Of a stretch of DNA of 22,858 nucleotides, positions 9,099-18,044 are shown piece after piece. A program made the translations under genes and the position numbers. Source of the DNA: CAZMVU01 sp964569295 (GTDB taxonomy: Bacteria; Hydrogenedentota; Hydrogenedentia; Hydrogenedentales; JAGMZX01); contig CAZMVU010000061.1 in the NCBI GenBank assembly GCA_964569295.1, forward strand, positions 1 through 22,858, given 5' to 3'. Each line of letters begins with the position of its first letter. Position 1 is the first letter of the stretch. The notes under the pieces were generated by a model that was not told the DNA's origin, searched no databases, and worked only from the letters and a program-made list of their open reading frames with translations.

Positions 9099-9181
9099 GA
9101 AATCGACCGGCAAAACATGCTTGACATCACGGAGTCTCCAGGGGGCAAGCTATGCGATGCATCTCCCAGTCTGCGGGTTTC

Positions 9182-9190
9182 TGCTATGCT
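9182..9190 (+). promoter_or_regulatory. Possible extended -10 element for the GH42-like gene
   Basis: TGCTATGCT contains an extended -10 (TGn) and a fair -10 hexamer (TATGCT) about 26 bp upstream of the chosen ATG at 9216. No good -35 lies at the right distance. A TTGACA is present at 9121-9126 but has no matching -10 at 16-18 bp. Confidence 0.25.
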
Positions 9191-9215
9191 TTCCCCGGCA
9201 AAGGTGTTTGAAATA

Positions 9216-12200
9216 ATGATACGGATGCTCACAACCTGGTGTCTGCTCGGCATGACAGCGCTGCATGCAGGGTGTGTTTCCCTGGCGCATGCACCGGCGG
9301 AAACCGGGCCGCATGCGGTCTCGCACGCAGACGAGACGCGTCACGTGGCATGGGCGAATCCCCTGCCCGAAGGCCCGATTCCCCTGTTGCTGGTGGCGCC
9401 GCAACACACGCTGCGCGACGGGGTCGAACTGGCGCAACGGCTCGATGTGCAACTGGATGTCGTGGCCCTGTGGGACCGCACGCACCTGGGCTACGATCCC
9501 GGCCTGCCTGCGCAGCATGTGCCGGGAATGGCGCGGGAGGAGGTGCTGGATGCGCTGGACAGCGCCCTGGCGCGCGAACCGGCGGTCATCATCCTGGCCA
9601 ATTTCGATCTCGCCGTACTGCCGGCCGCAACGTTGAGCAGCATTTTTCGCGCGGTGACGCATGGCGCGGGGCTGGTGCTTGTGAACCACGATCCCGCCCC
9701 GGGCGTCGTGTACGATACCTTCCTCGACGCACTGGCGCCAGCCGACCCGCCACCGCACCTCGCGGCCGGCATCGGGGCGCGTGCCACACCCGCATGGGCC
9801 ACACGCACCGAGTTGGCGCATGCAGCCGGCTATGGCGAGGGGCGCGTTGTGCGGCTTGCCGTGGGCGATGACCGGCCGGCTACCCACTGCCTCATCCCCG
9901 CGCTCCGGAACCCGCTGGCGGCACTGCCCGAGTATTTCGACACGTACCTCGCGCTGGTATGCCGCGCGGTGCGTTGGGCGGCCGGCCGGGAACCGGCGCT
10001 ACACGTGGAAGCCGTGCATGATCTCGCACCCGAGGGGCCGCCGGAAGAGGAAATCCCGCCGAACCTGCCCGAGGAATACGTGGAGACCATGGGCGATCAG
10101 GTGCTCCAAGATCCCATACGCCGGTACCGGGTCGAACTGAACGCGCCACCGGAGCGCAATTACAACGTGGTGGTGCAGGTGCGCGACCCGAACCGGAACC
10201 TGCAAACCCGCTACCGTGACCTCGCACGCTGGAAAGAGGGCGAGAAAACGTACCCGGTGGAAATCCTCGCGGGCCCCGGCGAATACCTGCTCGATATATG
10301 GCTCACAACCCGGAAGGGCGGCGTCGTGTTGTGGCACACGGAACCCATCGCCGTAGGCGGGTGGCCCACGTTCACCGATCTGCGCCTGGCCAAGGACCAC
10401 CTGCTGCCCAACGACGCCCTCGATATGACCGCCGAGGTGCGTGCCCATTACGGCGCCACGCAGCCCTTCTTCCTCTACGCGCGGGGGATCGACACCTTCA
10501 GCCGGGTCGTGGCGGAAGCCTATCAGAAAGCCCCGCCCGACGGCGGCCGCGTGTCGATGGTGCTGCCGTTTGCCGATCTCATCGACCGCCGGGTGAAACT
10601 CGAGGTGTTCGCCGTACCCGGCGAGCCGCATCTGCCGCAGCCCTACGAACTGAACATGGCCGCATGCGCGGTACGGCTGTTGCCGGTGCGCCAACCCCGG
10701 GTCGACCGCATGAACGGGGCCATCGCCGTGGCACACGCCGCCTATGAATACAACGCGCGCCACTACCTCGAGAATCTGCGCGGCTTCGGCGTCGACGCCG
10801 CCTATACAGCGGATGGCGAAGCCGCGCACCGGTTCTTATCCGGGCAAAACCTGCGGCCCATTGCGGAACTTAGCAATACGGCGGTGGAACGCGCCACGCC
10901 CGCCCTCGCGCGCGACCCGTGCCTGAGCGACCCGGACCACCGTGCCGAGGTGCGCAAACACATTGCGGAGTATGTGCCCTATTTCGCCCGGGGTGGTGTG
11001 CTCGACTTCAGCCTCGGGAATCCCGCCTATCTGTGTGCGAGCGACGAGAATGTGTGTCAGTCCCAGGCGTGCATGGCCGGGTTTCATGCCGACCTCGCAC
11101 GACGCTATGGCGACGTGGCCGCGCTCAACGCCGCCTGGGAAACGGCGTATGCCGATTGGGACGCCGTGGCCCCGCTGCACCGCGACGAGGCGCGCCAACG
11201 CGGGCTCTATGCGCCGTGGGTGGCGTTCCGCCGGTACATGGACGGTGTCTTCGCGGAGTACGTGCGCTTTGCCGTGGATACGGTGGCCGCCGTGGACCGC
11301 TATGCGCATGTGGGACTGCGCGCCACCACCGACGGGGATCCCCTGAATGGCTACGACCTCCACGCCCTTGCACGCAATGTGCCGCTGCTCGCCGTGGCGC
11401 CTTTGTCACCGGCCCCGGCGCTCGTACGCGACTATCAACCACCCGGCGTGGAGACGGGGATCACGCTGGATACCGGCGACCCGGCCCTCGTGCACTGGCA
11501 ACTGTGGCGCCAGGCGTTGCATCGTATGCCGTTTACCTGGCTCACCACGCCCTATGGCACGGCGCACGAACCTGTGGCAGACCCATTGCTCGACCCCGGC
11601 GGAACCGCGCAACCCCTGCTGGTTGCGCTCGGCGAGACACTGACGGCCCTGCGCGAGGGTGCAGGCCCCCTCCTGCTCGCCGCCGAGCGATCCCCCGCGC
11701 ACGTGGCGCTGGTATACAGCCGTGCAAGCCACCATCTACACGCCGCCCTGCCGGACTTCGCCAGAACGTCCTACCCGGACACCGTCAGTGGCGCCATGCG
11801 TCTGCTCGACCGGCTCGGCACGGCCTACCGGTTTGTACCCGCGGAAACGCTCACCGCCGATGCCCTCGCACCCTATGCGGCCGTCATCCTGCCCATGACC
11901 GCCGCGCTCGGCAAGCCCGCCGCCGAGGCGCTGGCAGCGTATGCCGAGGACGGCGGCACGCTGGTGGCCGACATCTTGCCGGCAACCTTCACCGCAGACG
12001 GGGCCCGGCGCGATGCATCTCCCCTGGCGGAAGTATTCGGCGTGGTATGCGATCATACCGATGCGGCGCCTCATGCGGCGAGCGGCGCGGTGCGGGTGCC
12101 GGTGGAAGACGCAACGGAAACGGGAGGGTCACAGCCCCCTGCGGCCTCAATGGCGGTAGAAGCGGCGGTGCGCGACGTGCTGGCCGATCCGCGGGTAGGC

Positions 12201-12959
12201 CCCGACACGGCCACGCCACTCGGGACGGCAGGCGAGACGTCTCTTGCGCTGGCCCGTTTGCAGGAAGGGGATGAACAAAACACCGCCCCGCACACCCTGT
12301 TGCTCAACCATCCGTTCCCCGCCCCGGCCAGCGCCGGCGACTCGGCGAACGAGGCGGCCGTGCGCGCGCTTGTGCGCAGTTTCCTCGCACCGGCGGATGT
12401 GACAGCCACTGTCCCCGTCGAATCAGCCGCCTTCCACGGCGTCCGCGAACGCTTTTCCTACGGCGCCGCACAGCTCGATGTGCTCCTCCGTGATCCCCGG
12501 GGCGGCCCCGAATCGGAAGCGGTACGGCTGCGGTACCCCCGGGAAAAAGGCGTCTACAACGTGGTCTCGGGCGCGCCTGCACGCACCACGCGCACCGTAC
12601 GCGACAAGCTCGGCCGTGGCGAGGGGCGCCTGTTCGCGGTGCTTCCCTATGAGGTGGCGGCGGTGACCGTAACGGCGCCGGAGGCCATGGCCCAGGGGCA
12701 GCGGCTGCCTGTCGCGGTGCAGGTCGAGGCGGATGACGGAGAAGCGGACAAGCATCTCGTACGGGTGGACTTGTTCATGGCCATGGGTAAGCACCTCGAA
12801 TACTACCGGCGGTTCGTTACATGCGAGGATGGCCGGGGCAAAACCTTCCTTCCGCTCGCGTTCGACGAGTTGACCGGGCACTACACCATTACCGCGACCG
12901 ATGTGCTCTCTGGCGTTTCCGGGCGCACCACCGTGCGTGTGCTGCCCCACGGCGGATGA
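9216..12959 (+). CDS. Large predicted lipoprotein with GH42-like (beta-galactosidase-type) architecture, catalytic motif apparently altered
   Basis: The chosen start (ATG 9216, AAGGTG about 10 bp upstream) gives 1247 aa with a lipoprotein-like signal ending ALHAGC. The frame stays open far upstream, antisense to the PLP gene, but that part is a shadow. A Rossmann-like N-terminal region (about 45-230) precedes beta-sandwich segments (about 290-470). A GH42-like stretch follows at about 490-800, ending in the family landmark N-x-x-W-E/G-T with WDAV (from N638). Residues about 829-945 match the GH42 trimerisation-domain pattern (VALVYS, then Y-x-x-V-I-L-P, then Y-x-x-D-G-G-T-L-V). The last 180 residues look like a C-terminal beta domain. 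The position expected to hold the acid/base Asn-Glu reads G-N602-P603-A-Y; a possible nucleophile is E746 in GVETG. It could be a divergent hydrolase or a non-catalytic glycan-binding relative. The next gene follows within 65 bp, or overlaps if its upstream ATG is used. Confidence 0.72.
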   Translation: MIRMLTTWCLLGMTALHAGCVSLAHAPAETGPHAVSHADETRHVAWANPLPEGPIPLLLVAPQHTLRDGVELAQRLDVQLDVVALWDRTHLGYDPGLPAQHVPGMAREEVLDALDSALAREPAVIILANFDLAVLPAATLSSIFRAVTHGAGLVLVNHDPAPGVVYDTFLDALAPADPPPHLAAGIGARATPAWATRTELAHAAGYGEGRVVRLAVGDDRPATHCLIPALRNPLAALPEYFDTYLALVCRAVRWAAGREPALHVEAVHDLAPEGPPEEEIPPNLPEEYVETMGDQVLQDPIRRYRVELNAPPERNYNVVVQVRDPNRNLQTRYRDLARWKEGEKTYPVEILAGPGEYLLDIWLTTRKGGVVLWHTEPIAVGGWPTFTDLRLAKDHLLPNDALDMTAEVRAHYGATQPFFLYARGIDTFSRVVAEAYQKAPPDGGRVSMVLPFADLIDRRVKLEVFAVPGEPHLPQPYELNMAACAVRLLPVRQPRVDRMNGAIAVAHAAYEYNARHYLENLRGFGVDAAYTADGEAAHRFLSGQNLRPIAELSNTAVERATPALARDPCLSDPDHRAEVRKHIAEYVPYFARGGVLDFSLGNPAYLCASDENVCQSQACMAGFHADLARRYGDVAALNAAWETAYADWDAVAPLHRDEARQRGLYAPWVAFRRYMDGVFAEYVRFAVDTVAAVDRYAHVGLRATTDGDPLNGYDLHALARNVPLLAVAPLSPAPALVRDYQPPGVETGITLDTGDPALVHWQLWRQALHRMPFTWLTTPYGTAHEPVADPLLDPGGTAQPLLVALGETLTALREGAGPLLLAAERSPAHVALVYSRASHHLHAALPDFARTSYPDTVSGAMRLLDRLGTAYRFVPAETLTADALAPYAAVILPMTAALGKPAAEALAAYAEDGGTLVADILPATFTADGARRDASPLAEVFGVVCDHTDAAPHAASGAVRVPVEDATETGGSQPPAASMAVEAAVRDVLADPRVGPDTATPLGTAGETSLALARLQEGDEQNTAPHTLLLNHPFPAPASAGDSANEAAVRALVRSFLAPADVTATVPVESAAFHGVRERFSYGAAQLDVLLRDPRGGPESEAVRLRYPREKGVYNVVSGAPARTTRTVRDKLGRGEGRLFAVLPYEVAAVTVTAPEAMAQGQRLPVAVQVEADDGEADKHLVRVDLFMAMGKHLEYYRRFVTCEDGRGKTFLPLAFDELTGHYTITATDVLSGVSGRTTVRVLPHGG

Positions 12960-13021
12960 ACCCCGCCCAAACCAACCGCCCGGTGCGGAACTTCTGCGGC
13001 AAATCGGGTATAAGACGGCCT

Positions 13022-15019
13022 ATGGCAAAGTGTAACCTGCGAAAACCCGCTGTGGCCGGGGTGCGGTGTGTCTGCACCTTGTCCGTGTTGCTGTGCGCCA
13101 TACCCGCCCTGGCCCAAACACCCGCCGATGGCGTGATTGATTCGTTGGGCCGCGGCTTCGACACCCTTGGAGACGCCCTCGCACGGCTGTTGCGCAGCGC
13201 GACGGCGGAGGAGGCCGCGTCGAGCGATGCGCCGTTTCACGCGACCCGGCGGATTGACCGACATTTCCCCGCCAGCACGAACACCACGCTTTACCTGGCA
13301 CACCGCTTCGGGCCGGTCGTGGTGCGCGGCTGGGATGAACCGGTCGTCCGGGTCGAGGCGCTTATTCAGGCCGAAGCCAACACCACCGCGCAGGCACGCA
13401 CCCTGGCCGAGGCACTGGCTATTGAAACCGCGCAGGAAGACAACCGGCTGCGCGTGGAAACACGTTTACCGGAATCGCCACCGGCGGATGAACACATGCT
13501 GCTCACCGCGCAATATCAGGTGCGAATCCCGCACGATGCGGCGGCCGTCGTGAAAAACCGGTTCGGCGATACCCATGTTGCCGAGGTACACGGCAACGTC
13601 ACTGTCGATGCGGCCTATGGCGAGGTCACGTTGACCGGCCTGGCTCCCCCGGCCGGCGCCGGCGGCAAGCGCAACGGGCGGCTGGTGTTGCGTGCCCGGG
13701 CCTGTCCCGCGGTCACGGTCACGAAGCCCAACATGCCCGCCCGGCTCGAACTGACCGACTCCCACACCACCCTTGCACCGGGCGCGGCGCCGGTGGATGT
13801 CATGGCTATGGGCGGACTGTTGACCCTCGACGGCCCCCCGGAAGCTTCCGCGCCGGTTACGATACGCAGCGAGAACACGCACCTCACGCTGACCGGCGTG
13901 CAGAACATGCCCGTGCAGGCACATCTGCTGCACACGCGCATCGACGGACTGCCGCCGGCAAAGCTGCGACGCTTCGGCCCCCTCCATATTCTCGAAGCCC
14001 AAGAAGACCCGCCGGCTATTGTTCTGGATCAGGCATTCGGCGTCGTCACATTCGCACCCGCCGCGCAACCGCGCACCACCACCCCGGAGGACGCTGCCGC
14101 ACCGTCAGCCGCTCGAGAGGAAGACGCGGCCCTGTACACCACGGAGACGTGGCACACACGGCCCGCCGGCGATGCACAGCAATTCGTGGTCGCGGTGCGC
14201 GGCGCGACCGTCAACCTGCACGCCGACCCCGCCACGGACACGGTGCGCGCCGAGGTGGCACATGCGTTATGGGCCGGCGACGCAGAGGCCGCCGAGGCGC
14301 GGTTCCAGGCGCTGTCGCTCGACCTGACGCGCGAAAACGCCGATGTACACCTCACCTACGCGCCAGACGCGGCGGGGTTTCAACGGGAAACCGTGCTCGA
14401 CGTGCACTATCCGGCGGCGCTGGCGCTCGAGGTCGTGCCGCCCGGCGGGGAACCGGGCATGCTTGACCTGCGCGTGGCCGATGCGGAAGCACCGGTGAAC
14501 GTGACCGGCATAAGTGGTACCGTAGCCCTGCGCAACAGTACCGGCCCGTCGGTGGTGCGCCTGCGTGACGGGGCTATCGCCGCGGCGGACACCGCCGGCG
14601 CTCTCGAACTCACCAACGCAGCGGGCGGCATCGATATACGGGGCCATACGGGCCCGCTCACCGCTACCACCGTTGGCGGCGACCTCACGGTATGGAACCA
14701 CCAGGGGCCGGCTACATACCACGTCGAGACAGGCGATGTGCTTTGCACCGTCACCAAACGCTGGGCAGACGACTTCCTGTGCACCGTGGCGGATGGCGAC
14801 TTTACGATGATCTTACCGGAAGATGCCGCGCTCGATGCCGACCTCAGCATCGTCGCAGTTGGCGGCACGGTGCGCTCGGCCGTGCCACTGACCGGCGCGA
14901 TCGAAGGCGACCGTTACAGTTTTCACGCCGTTCTGGGCGCGGGCGTCCCCCGTGCGCGCATCGAGGTGACCGAAGGCGATATCGTGCTGCGACAGGCGGG
15001 CGGTGCAAAGGGCCGCTAA
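13022..15019 (+). CDS. Exported DUF4097-like beta-repeat (putative adhesin) protein
   Basis: From the ATG at 13022 the product is 665 aa with a clear signal peptide ending IPALA-Q at about residue 32. An in-frame ATG at 12956 overlaps the previous stop as ATGA and would add 22 residues before the signal. I prefer 13022 because it gives a normal-length signal, but neither start has a strong ribosome site. The mature protein is built from short beta strands. Patterns such as VVVRGWDEPVVRVEA and VKNRFGDTHV, followed by repeated G-D-V/T-V and L-x-N-x-x-G turns, are typical of DUF4097/adhesin-like proteins that fold as right-handed beta repeats. Two DUF4097-like halves seem present (about 80-330 and 380-655). 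No catalytic motif is visible. Its link to the GH42-like gene suggests one operon and a periplasmic or surface role; the molecular function is unknown. Confidence 0.75.
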   Translation: MAKCNLRKPAVAGVRCVCTLSVLLCAIPALAQTPADGVIDSLGRGFDTLGDALARLLRSATAEEAASSDAPFHATRRIDRHFPASTNTTLYLAHRFGPVVVRGWDEPVVRVEALIQAEANTTAQARTLAEALAIETAQEDNRLRVETRLPESPPADEHMLLTAQYQVRIPHDAAAVVKNRFGDTHVAEVHGNVTVDAAYGEVTLTGLAPPAGAGGKRNGRLVLRARACPAVTVTKPNMPARLELTDSHTTLAPGAAPVDVMAMGGLLTLDGPPEASAPVTIRSENTHLTLTGVQNMPVQAHLLHTRIDGLPPAKLRRFGPLHILEAQEDPPAIVLDQAFGVVTFAPAAQPRTTTPEDAAAPSAAREEDAALYTTETWHTRPAGDAQQFVVAVRGATVNLHADPATDTVRAEVAHALWAGDAEAAEARFQALSLDLTRENADVHLTYAPDAAGFQRETVLDVHYPAALALEVVPPGGEPGMLDLRVADAEAPVNVTGISGTVALRNSTGPSVVRLRDGAIAAADTAGALELTNAAGGIDIRGHTGPLTATTVGGDLTVWNHQGPATYHVETGDVLCTVTKRWADDFLCTVADGDFTMILPEDAALDADLSIVAVGGTVRSAVPLTGAIEGDRYSFHAVLGAGVPRARIEVTEGDIVLRQAGGAKGR

Positions 15020-15052
15020 CCCCGCCAATACAGGGCCACATCACCGCTTCAG

Positions 15053-16264
15053 TCATTTTCCGCCGTGTTGCTCCCCGGTGGCCAGCCGGCGGATTTGCAC
15101 GGGACCGGTCAGGCCGCCCCCGCGCGCCGCCATGGCCGCTTTGAGGTGCTGTTCCTGGTCCGGGTCTCCCTTGGCATCAGGCGCGAGCACGGGGACGGCG
15201 GCATTGGCCAGGGTGTTCGCCACGCGGATGGTGAGTGTGTGCGCGCCCGGCTCGAGCGGCCCGATAGCAAGGCGCCATGGGGACGCATACATGCCGCCCA
15301 CCGGTTCGTCATCGATTAGCACCGTGGCCGCCTGTGCGATAGACGCCGCTTCCAGCCGCAGCGGCCCGTTCGCCCACACCTTGGGGATATAGAATTTACA
15401 GGTGTATTCAACCTCGCCGGAGAAATCCGCGTCCAGCCAATCCGCCCAGTCGCCGGACCGCGCCAGGGGGACCGCCTCTTCCTCGAGGGCGCTGACGGCG
15501 ACTCTGCTCGCGTGCAGCGTGTGTCGCCGCAGCGGCCGGCCCATGAGGTATTCATCCAGAATCAACACTTCCTCGAGCGGTTGCGGGACCGGCTGCGCAG
15601 TCAGGGCGCGATCCGTGCGCAAGAAGGCCGTCACCGCGCCCGGCTCCAATACAAGTTCGCCATCCGCCGGCAGGCGGTACACGGTGCCCGCCGCAAGGTC
15701 GAGCCGGTAGCTGTGGACCGCTTCGCCCGCCAACCGGCCGTTGTACGTTTCGCTGCCGCTGTTGTGAACCAGCACGAGGCTATCGCCGTCCCACATGCGC
15801 CCGCCTGCCCGCACTTGCTGTTCCGCCGGTTCCAACGGATTATCCACCGGTTCCAGCATGCCGGGCCCGGTCACATAGAACAGCCGCGTATACCAGGCGT
15901 GCAGCGGTTGCATGTGTCCCCACAAGGGCGAGGCGGGACTGAACATGGGCATATCGAGCGCTACTTCGGCGTTTGCCGGCACGCAGGCGCCGAGTACCAT
16001 GTTTCCCTGGCCGTCGAAACAGGCCTCGAGCACGCGGTTCCGCATGGCGGCGGGCGTACAGCCGGGGGAACAGCCCTCGAGCAGCGGGGCTTGCGCATCG
16101 CGCGTGGCCTGCACAAAGCGCGCACCCGGCGGCGGTGCTACGTCGCCTTCGGCCGCATAGGCCGGCTGGTACACTGCCGGCGGATCGCGAAACACGGCGC
16201 GCGCGAAAGCGGCTTCCGGGCTGGGTTGGCTCAAGAGCACAAGCGATAGCAAGGCGTGCAGCAT
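15053..16264 (-). CDS. Exported protein with C-terminal jelly-roll (GH2 sugar-binding-like) domain
   Basis: I place the start at the ATG at 16264, preceded by CCGGAG 8-9 bases upstream. It begins a short signal-like hydrophobic stretch (MLHALLSLVLLSQPSPEAAFA). Starting at the GTG/ATG further upstream would bury this signal. The protein is 403 aa. Residues about 270-375 follow the jelly-roll pattern of glycoside hydrolase family 2-type sugar-binding domains: GDWADW, then EYTCKFYIP, then VLIDDEPVGG, then PLEPGAHTLTIRVANT. The first 250 residues contain several cysteines and beta-rich sequence that I do not recognise. No glycosidase catalytic barrel is present, so it looks like a stand-alone binding or accessory protein, or the remnant of a larger enzyme. 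It converges on the DUF4097-like gene with only 33 bp between stops and no obvious terminator. The 216-bp gap upstream (16265-16480) holds no gene. Confidence 0.68.
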   Translation of the reverse strand: MLHALLSLVLLSQPSPEAAFARAVFRDPPAVYQPAYAAEGDVAPPPGARFVQATRDAQAPLLEGCSPGCTPAAMRNRVLEACFDGQGNMVLGACVPANAEVALDMPMFSPASPLWGHMQPLHAWYTRLFYVTGPGMLEPVDNPLEPAEQQVRAGGRMWDGDSLVLVHNSGSETYNGRLAGEAVHSYRLDLAAGTVYRLPADGELVLEPGAVTAFLRTDRALTAQPVPQPLEEVLILDEYLMGRPLRRHTLHASRVAVSALEEEAVPLARSGDWADWLDADFSGEVEYTCKFYIPKVWANGPLRLEAASIAQAATVLIDDEPVGGMYASPWRLAIGPLEPGAHTLTIRVANTLANAAVPVLAPDAKGDPDQEQHLKAAMAARGGGLTGPVQIRRLATGEQHGGK

Positions 16265-16480
16265 GGGTTCTACTCCGGGGTAATACGTGCGCGGCAATCA
16301 CGTGGACTATGGTATACGAAACACGCCCTGCTGCACACCGCAACGCGGCACCGATCGAGGGCCTGCTTCATCGCGGTCCAGAGCGCAACGTGGCGGCGCC
16401 TGTACGCGGCCGTACAACCCGGCTTGCGCTTCATTTTGCAGGTGGTGCGTGTTTTCTCCGGCCTTGCCTTGTACCGTTCT

Positions 16481-17893
16481 TTACCCCGCGTTGTCCATTG
16501 CTTCTTCCCTGTCCGGGGTAGGCTCGGCAACGAGCGGTTCAATGGCTTGTATGAGCGCTTCATCAAGCTTGTGCCACCGCCTCACCTCGATATGGTGCGG
16601 CGCGCCGGTGGCGTCGAGCACAACCACCAACGGAAAACCGGGACAATCCCAATCGCCGAGCATGGCCGCTGCCTGTATACTCGGCCAGGTAATACCGTGT
16701 TCCTCGGCATACGCGCGGGCTGCGGCCGGGTCGTCATCAAAATTCACGCCCACAATCCGCACGGGCGCATCGGCAAAGTGTGTGCTTACGCGCTCAAGGG
16801 CGGGGCGCATTACCCAGGAGATGAAATTCTCGCTGTGCCAGAACGCCAGCACTGTGATCGTGCCGTGCAGCGACGTGGCATTGTGCATTGTGCCCGCGAG
16901 CGCCGGCGCCTCCCAATCTGCGAGCGCGGCTGGCAGCTTGGCAATACTACACAGGATTCCGGCGTAGTAATCCAGCCGTTCTTCCAAACCGCCTGCCTTC
17001 CGGGTGAGTTGTTGTGCCAGCCGGTGTTCCCCCACCGTTTGCGCTGCGTCACGCAGCAACCTGGCCCGCGCTTGCACGGCGGCCGCCGCGTCTTGCGTGG
17101 TGTAGGCGCTGCTTGCCTCGAGGGCCGCCTGCTGATCGGCCTTTTCCATCCGATCCAGGGCGTCGAGCGCACCGAAGTAGCGTGCGACCTCATCGCGCCA
17201 GGCACGCCGGGCCGCTTCGGGCATGGTGTGGCGATCTGTCAAGGTGTACCGGGTTTCCCCCTTATGCTTCGGTGCCTCTGTCACTATATGTACATTTATT
17301 ATAAGCCCTTCTTCCACATCAAATGTACTGGTGCAGGTTTCGCGTCCATGCCGGTGTGCTTCGGGCATGCCGCCCCATGCACCCGCCATCGGGTACGCGC
17401 TTCCAGAGAACCAGCCGCCCTCTTCGAAGTGGAAGGCCCAGTGAACACGTGGAATAGCCAGAAACAGGGACGGCGATTGCCAGTCCTGTTCCATTGCTGT
17501 CTTGTCCTGCGGCAGCCGTGGAAATACAGGGGCCAGCTTCTCGAAGGGCACAGCCTCGAAGAACGTGTGCGTGCCGTCGGGGTGAAGCACAAAGTGACCG
17601 TAGCGCAAGTGCGGGGCACCCGGCGGCTGGCCCGGCGGCGGTTTGCTGCGGGTTTCCCGCTCATAAGCGATGTGCCATCCCCCGTCATCCCGCGCTTCCA
17701 GCACCCAGAGGGTCAGCGTGCCCTCAGATCGCGAGGGGGGTATGTCAGGGGCGTTTTCGCTTTCTTCCACGCTATAGGTCACCCGGTCGCCCACCTCGAA
17801 GCCGTAGCGCGGCGGTTCCTCGGGCAGACTGCCGCCGCAGCCTGCCAGCAATGCCAGACAAAGACTCCATGCAAGAGCGCAAGAATTGCGCAT
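16481..17893 (-). CDS. Lipoprotein with C-terminal thioredoxin-like (TlpA/AhpC-type) domain lacking CxxC
   Basis: The 470-aa product starts at ATG 17893, with AAGGGG nine bases upstream, and has a classic lipobox LLAGC (Cys19), so it should be anchored in a membrane facing the periplasm or exterior. Residues about 25-230 form a beta-rich domain of unknown type. An alpha-helical segment spans about 240-330. A thioredoxin-fold domain follows at about 330-450: the strand TVLAFW, then the active-site region HSENFISW, then VRIVGVNFDDD, and the cis-Pro loop CPGFPLVVVLD near residue 418. TlpA/ResA relatives carry W-C-x-x-C after this strand; here both cysteines are absent, so thiol-disulfide exchange by the usual mechanism is unlikely. 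A single Cys precedes the cis-Pro loop. It is transcribed divergently from the DUF2179 gene and in the same direction as the jelly-roll gene, 216 bp apart. Confidence 0.78.
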   Translation of the reverse strand: MRNSCALAWSLCLALLAGCGGSLPEEPPRYGFEVGDRVTYSVEESENAPDIPPSRSEGTLTLWVLEARDDGGWHIAYERETRSKPPPGQPPGAPHLRYGHFVLHPDGTHTFFEAVPFEKLAPVFPRLPQDKTAMEQDWQSPSLFLAIPRVHWAFHFEEGGWFSGSAYPMAGAWGGMPEAHRHGRETCTSTFDVEEGLIINVHIVTEAPKHKGETRYTLTDRHTMPEAARRAWRDEVARYFGALDALDRMEKADQQAALEASSAYTTQDAAAAVQARARLLRDAAQTVGEHRLAQQLTRKAGGLEERLDYYAGILCSIAKLPAALADWEAPALAGTMHNATSLHGTITVLAFWHSENFISWVMRPALERVSTHFADAPVRIVGVNFDDDPAAARAYAEEHGITWPSIQAAAMLGDWDCPGFPLVVVLDATGAPHHIEVRRWHKLDEALIQAIEPLVAEPTPDREEAMDNAG

Positions 17894-17974
17894 GGTCCAA
17901 TCCCCTTTGCTGTCCGTTTCCAGTACTTCACTTTAACCGCACCCACGCAAAGGCGCAACCAGCCATCCGCGCCG

Positions 17975-18001
17975 TTGATAGACAGGGCGCGAGTTTACTA
18001 A
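17975..18001 (+). promoter_or_regulatory. Possible sigma-70-like promoter for the DUF2179 gene
   Basis: TTGATA (17975-17980) matches five of six consensus -35 bases. TACTAA (17996-18001), 15 bp downstream, is a poor -10. The pair lies 44 bp upstream of the ATG in the 151-bp divergent gap. The spacing is short, so this is a weak prediction. Confidence 0.3.
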
Positions 18002-18044
18002 ACTTCCCTGTTGATGATGCTGCCGTGCAACAGAAAGCATTCTA

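Noticed and set aside
9121..9156. TTGACA as the -35 of a strong promoter for the GH42-like gene
   Set aside because: No acceptable -10 occurs 16-18 bp downstream; TATGCG is 24 bp away.
7881..9215. Upstream in-frame extension of the GH42-like gene (about 445 codons)
   Set aside because: It runs antisense through the whole PLP-enzyme gene, which has clear family motifs. A lipoprotein signal with a ribosome site begins at 9216, so the extension is a high-GC shadow.
10919..12274. 451-codon plus-strand frame inside the GH42-like gene
   Set aside because: It is Arg/Gly/Pro-rich and domain-free, and is an alternative frame of a gene with a better-supported reading.
16256..18001. 581-codon plus-strand open frame opposite the thioredoxin-like lipoprotein
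   Set aside because: The minus-strand frame has a lipobox, a recognisable thioredoxin-like domain and a good ribosome site; the plus-strand translation shows no recognisable domain.
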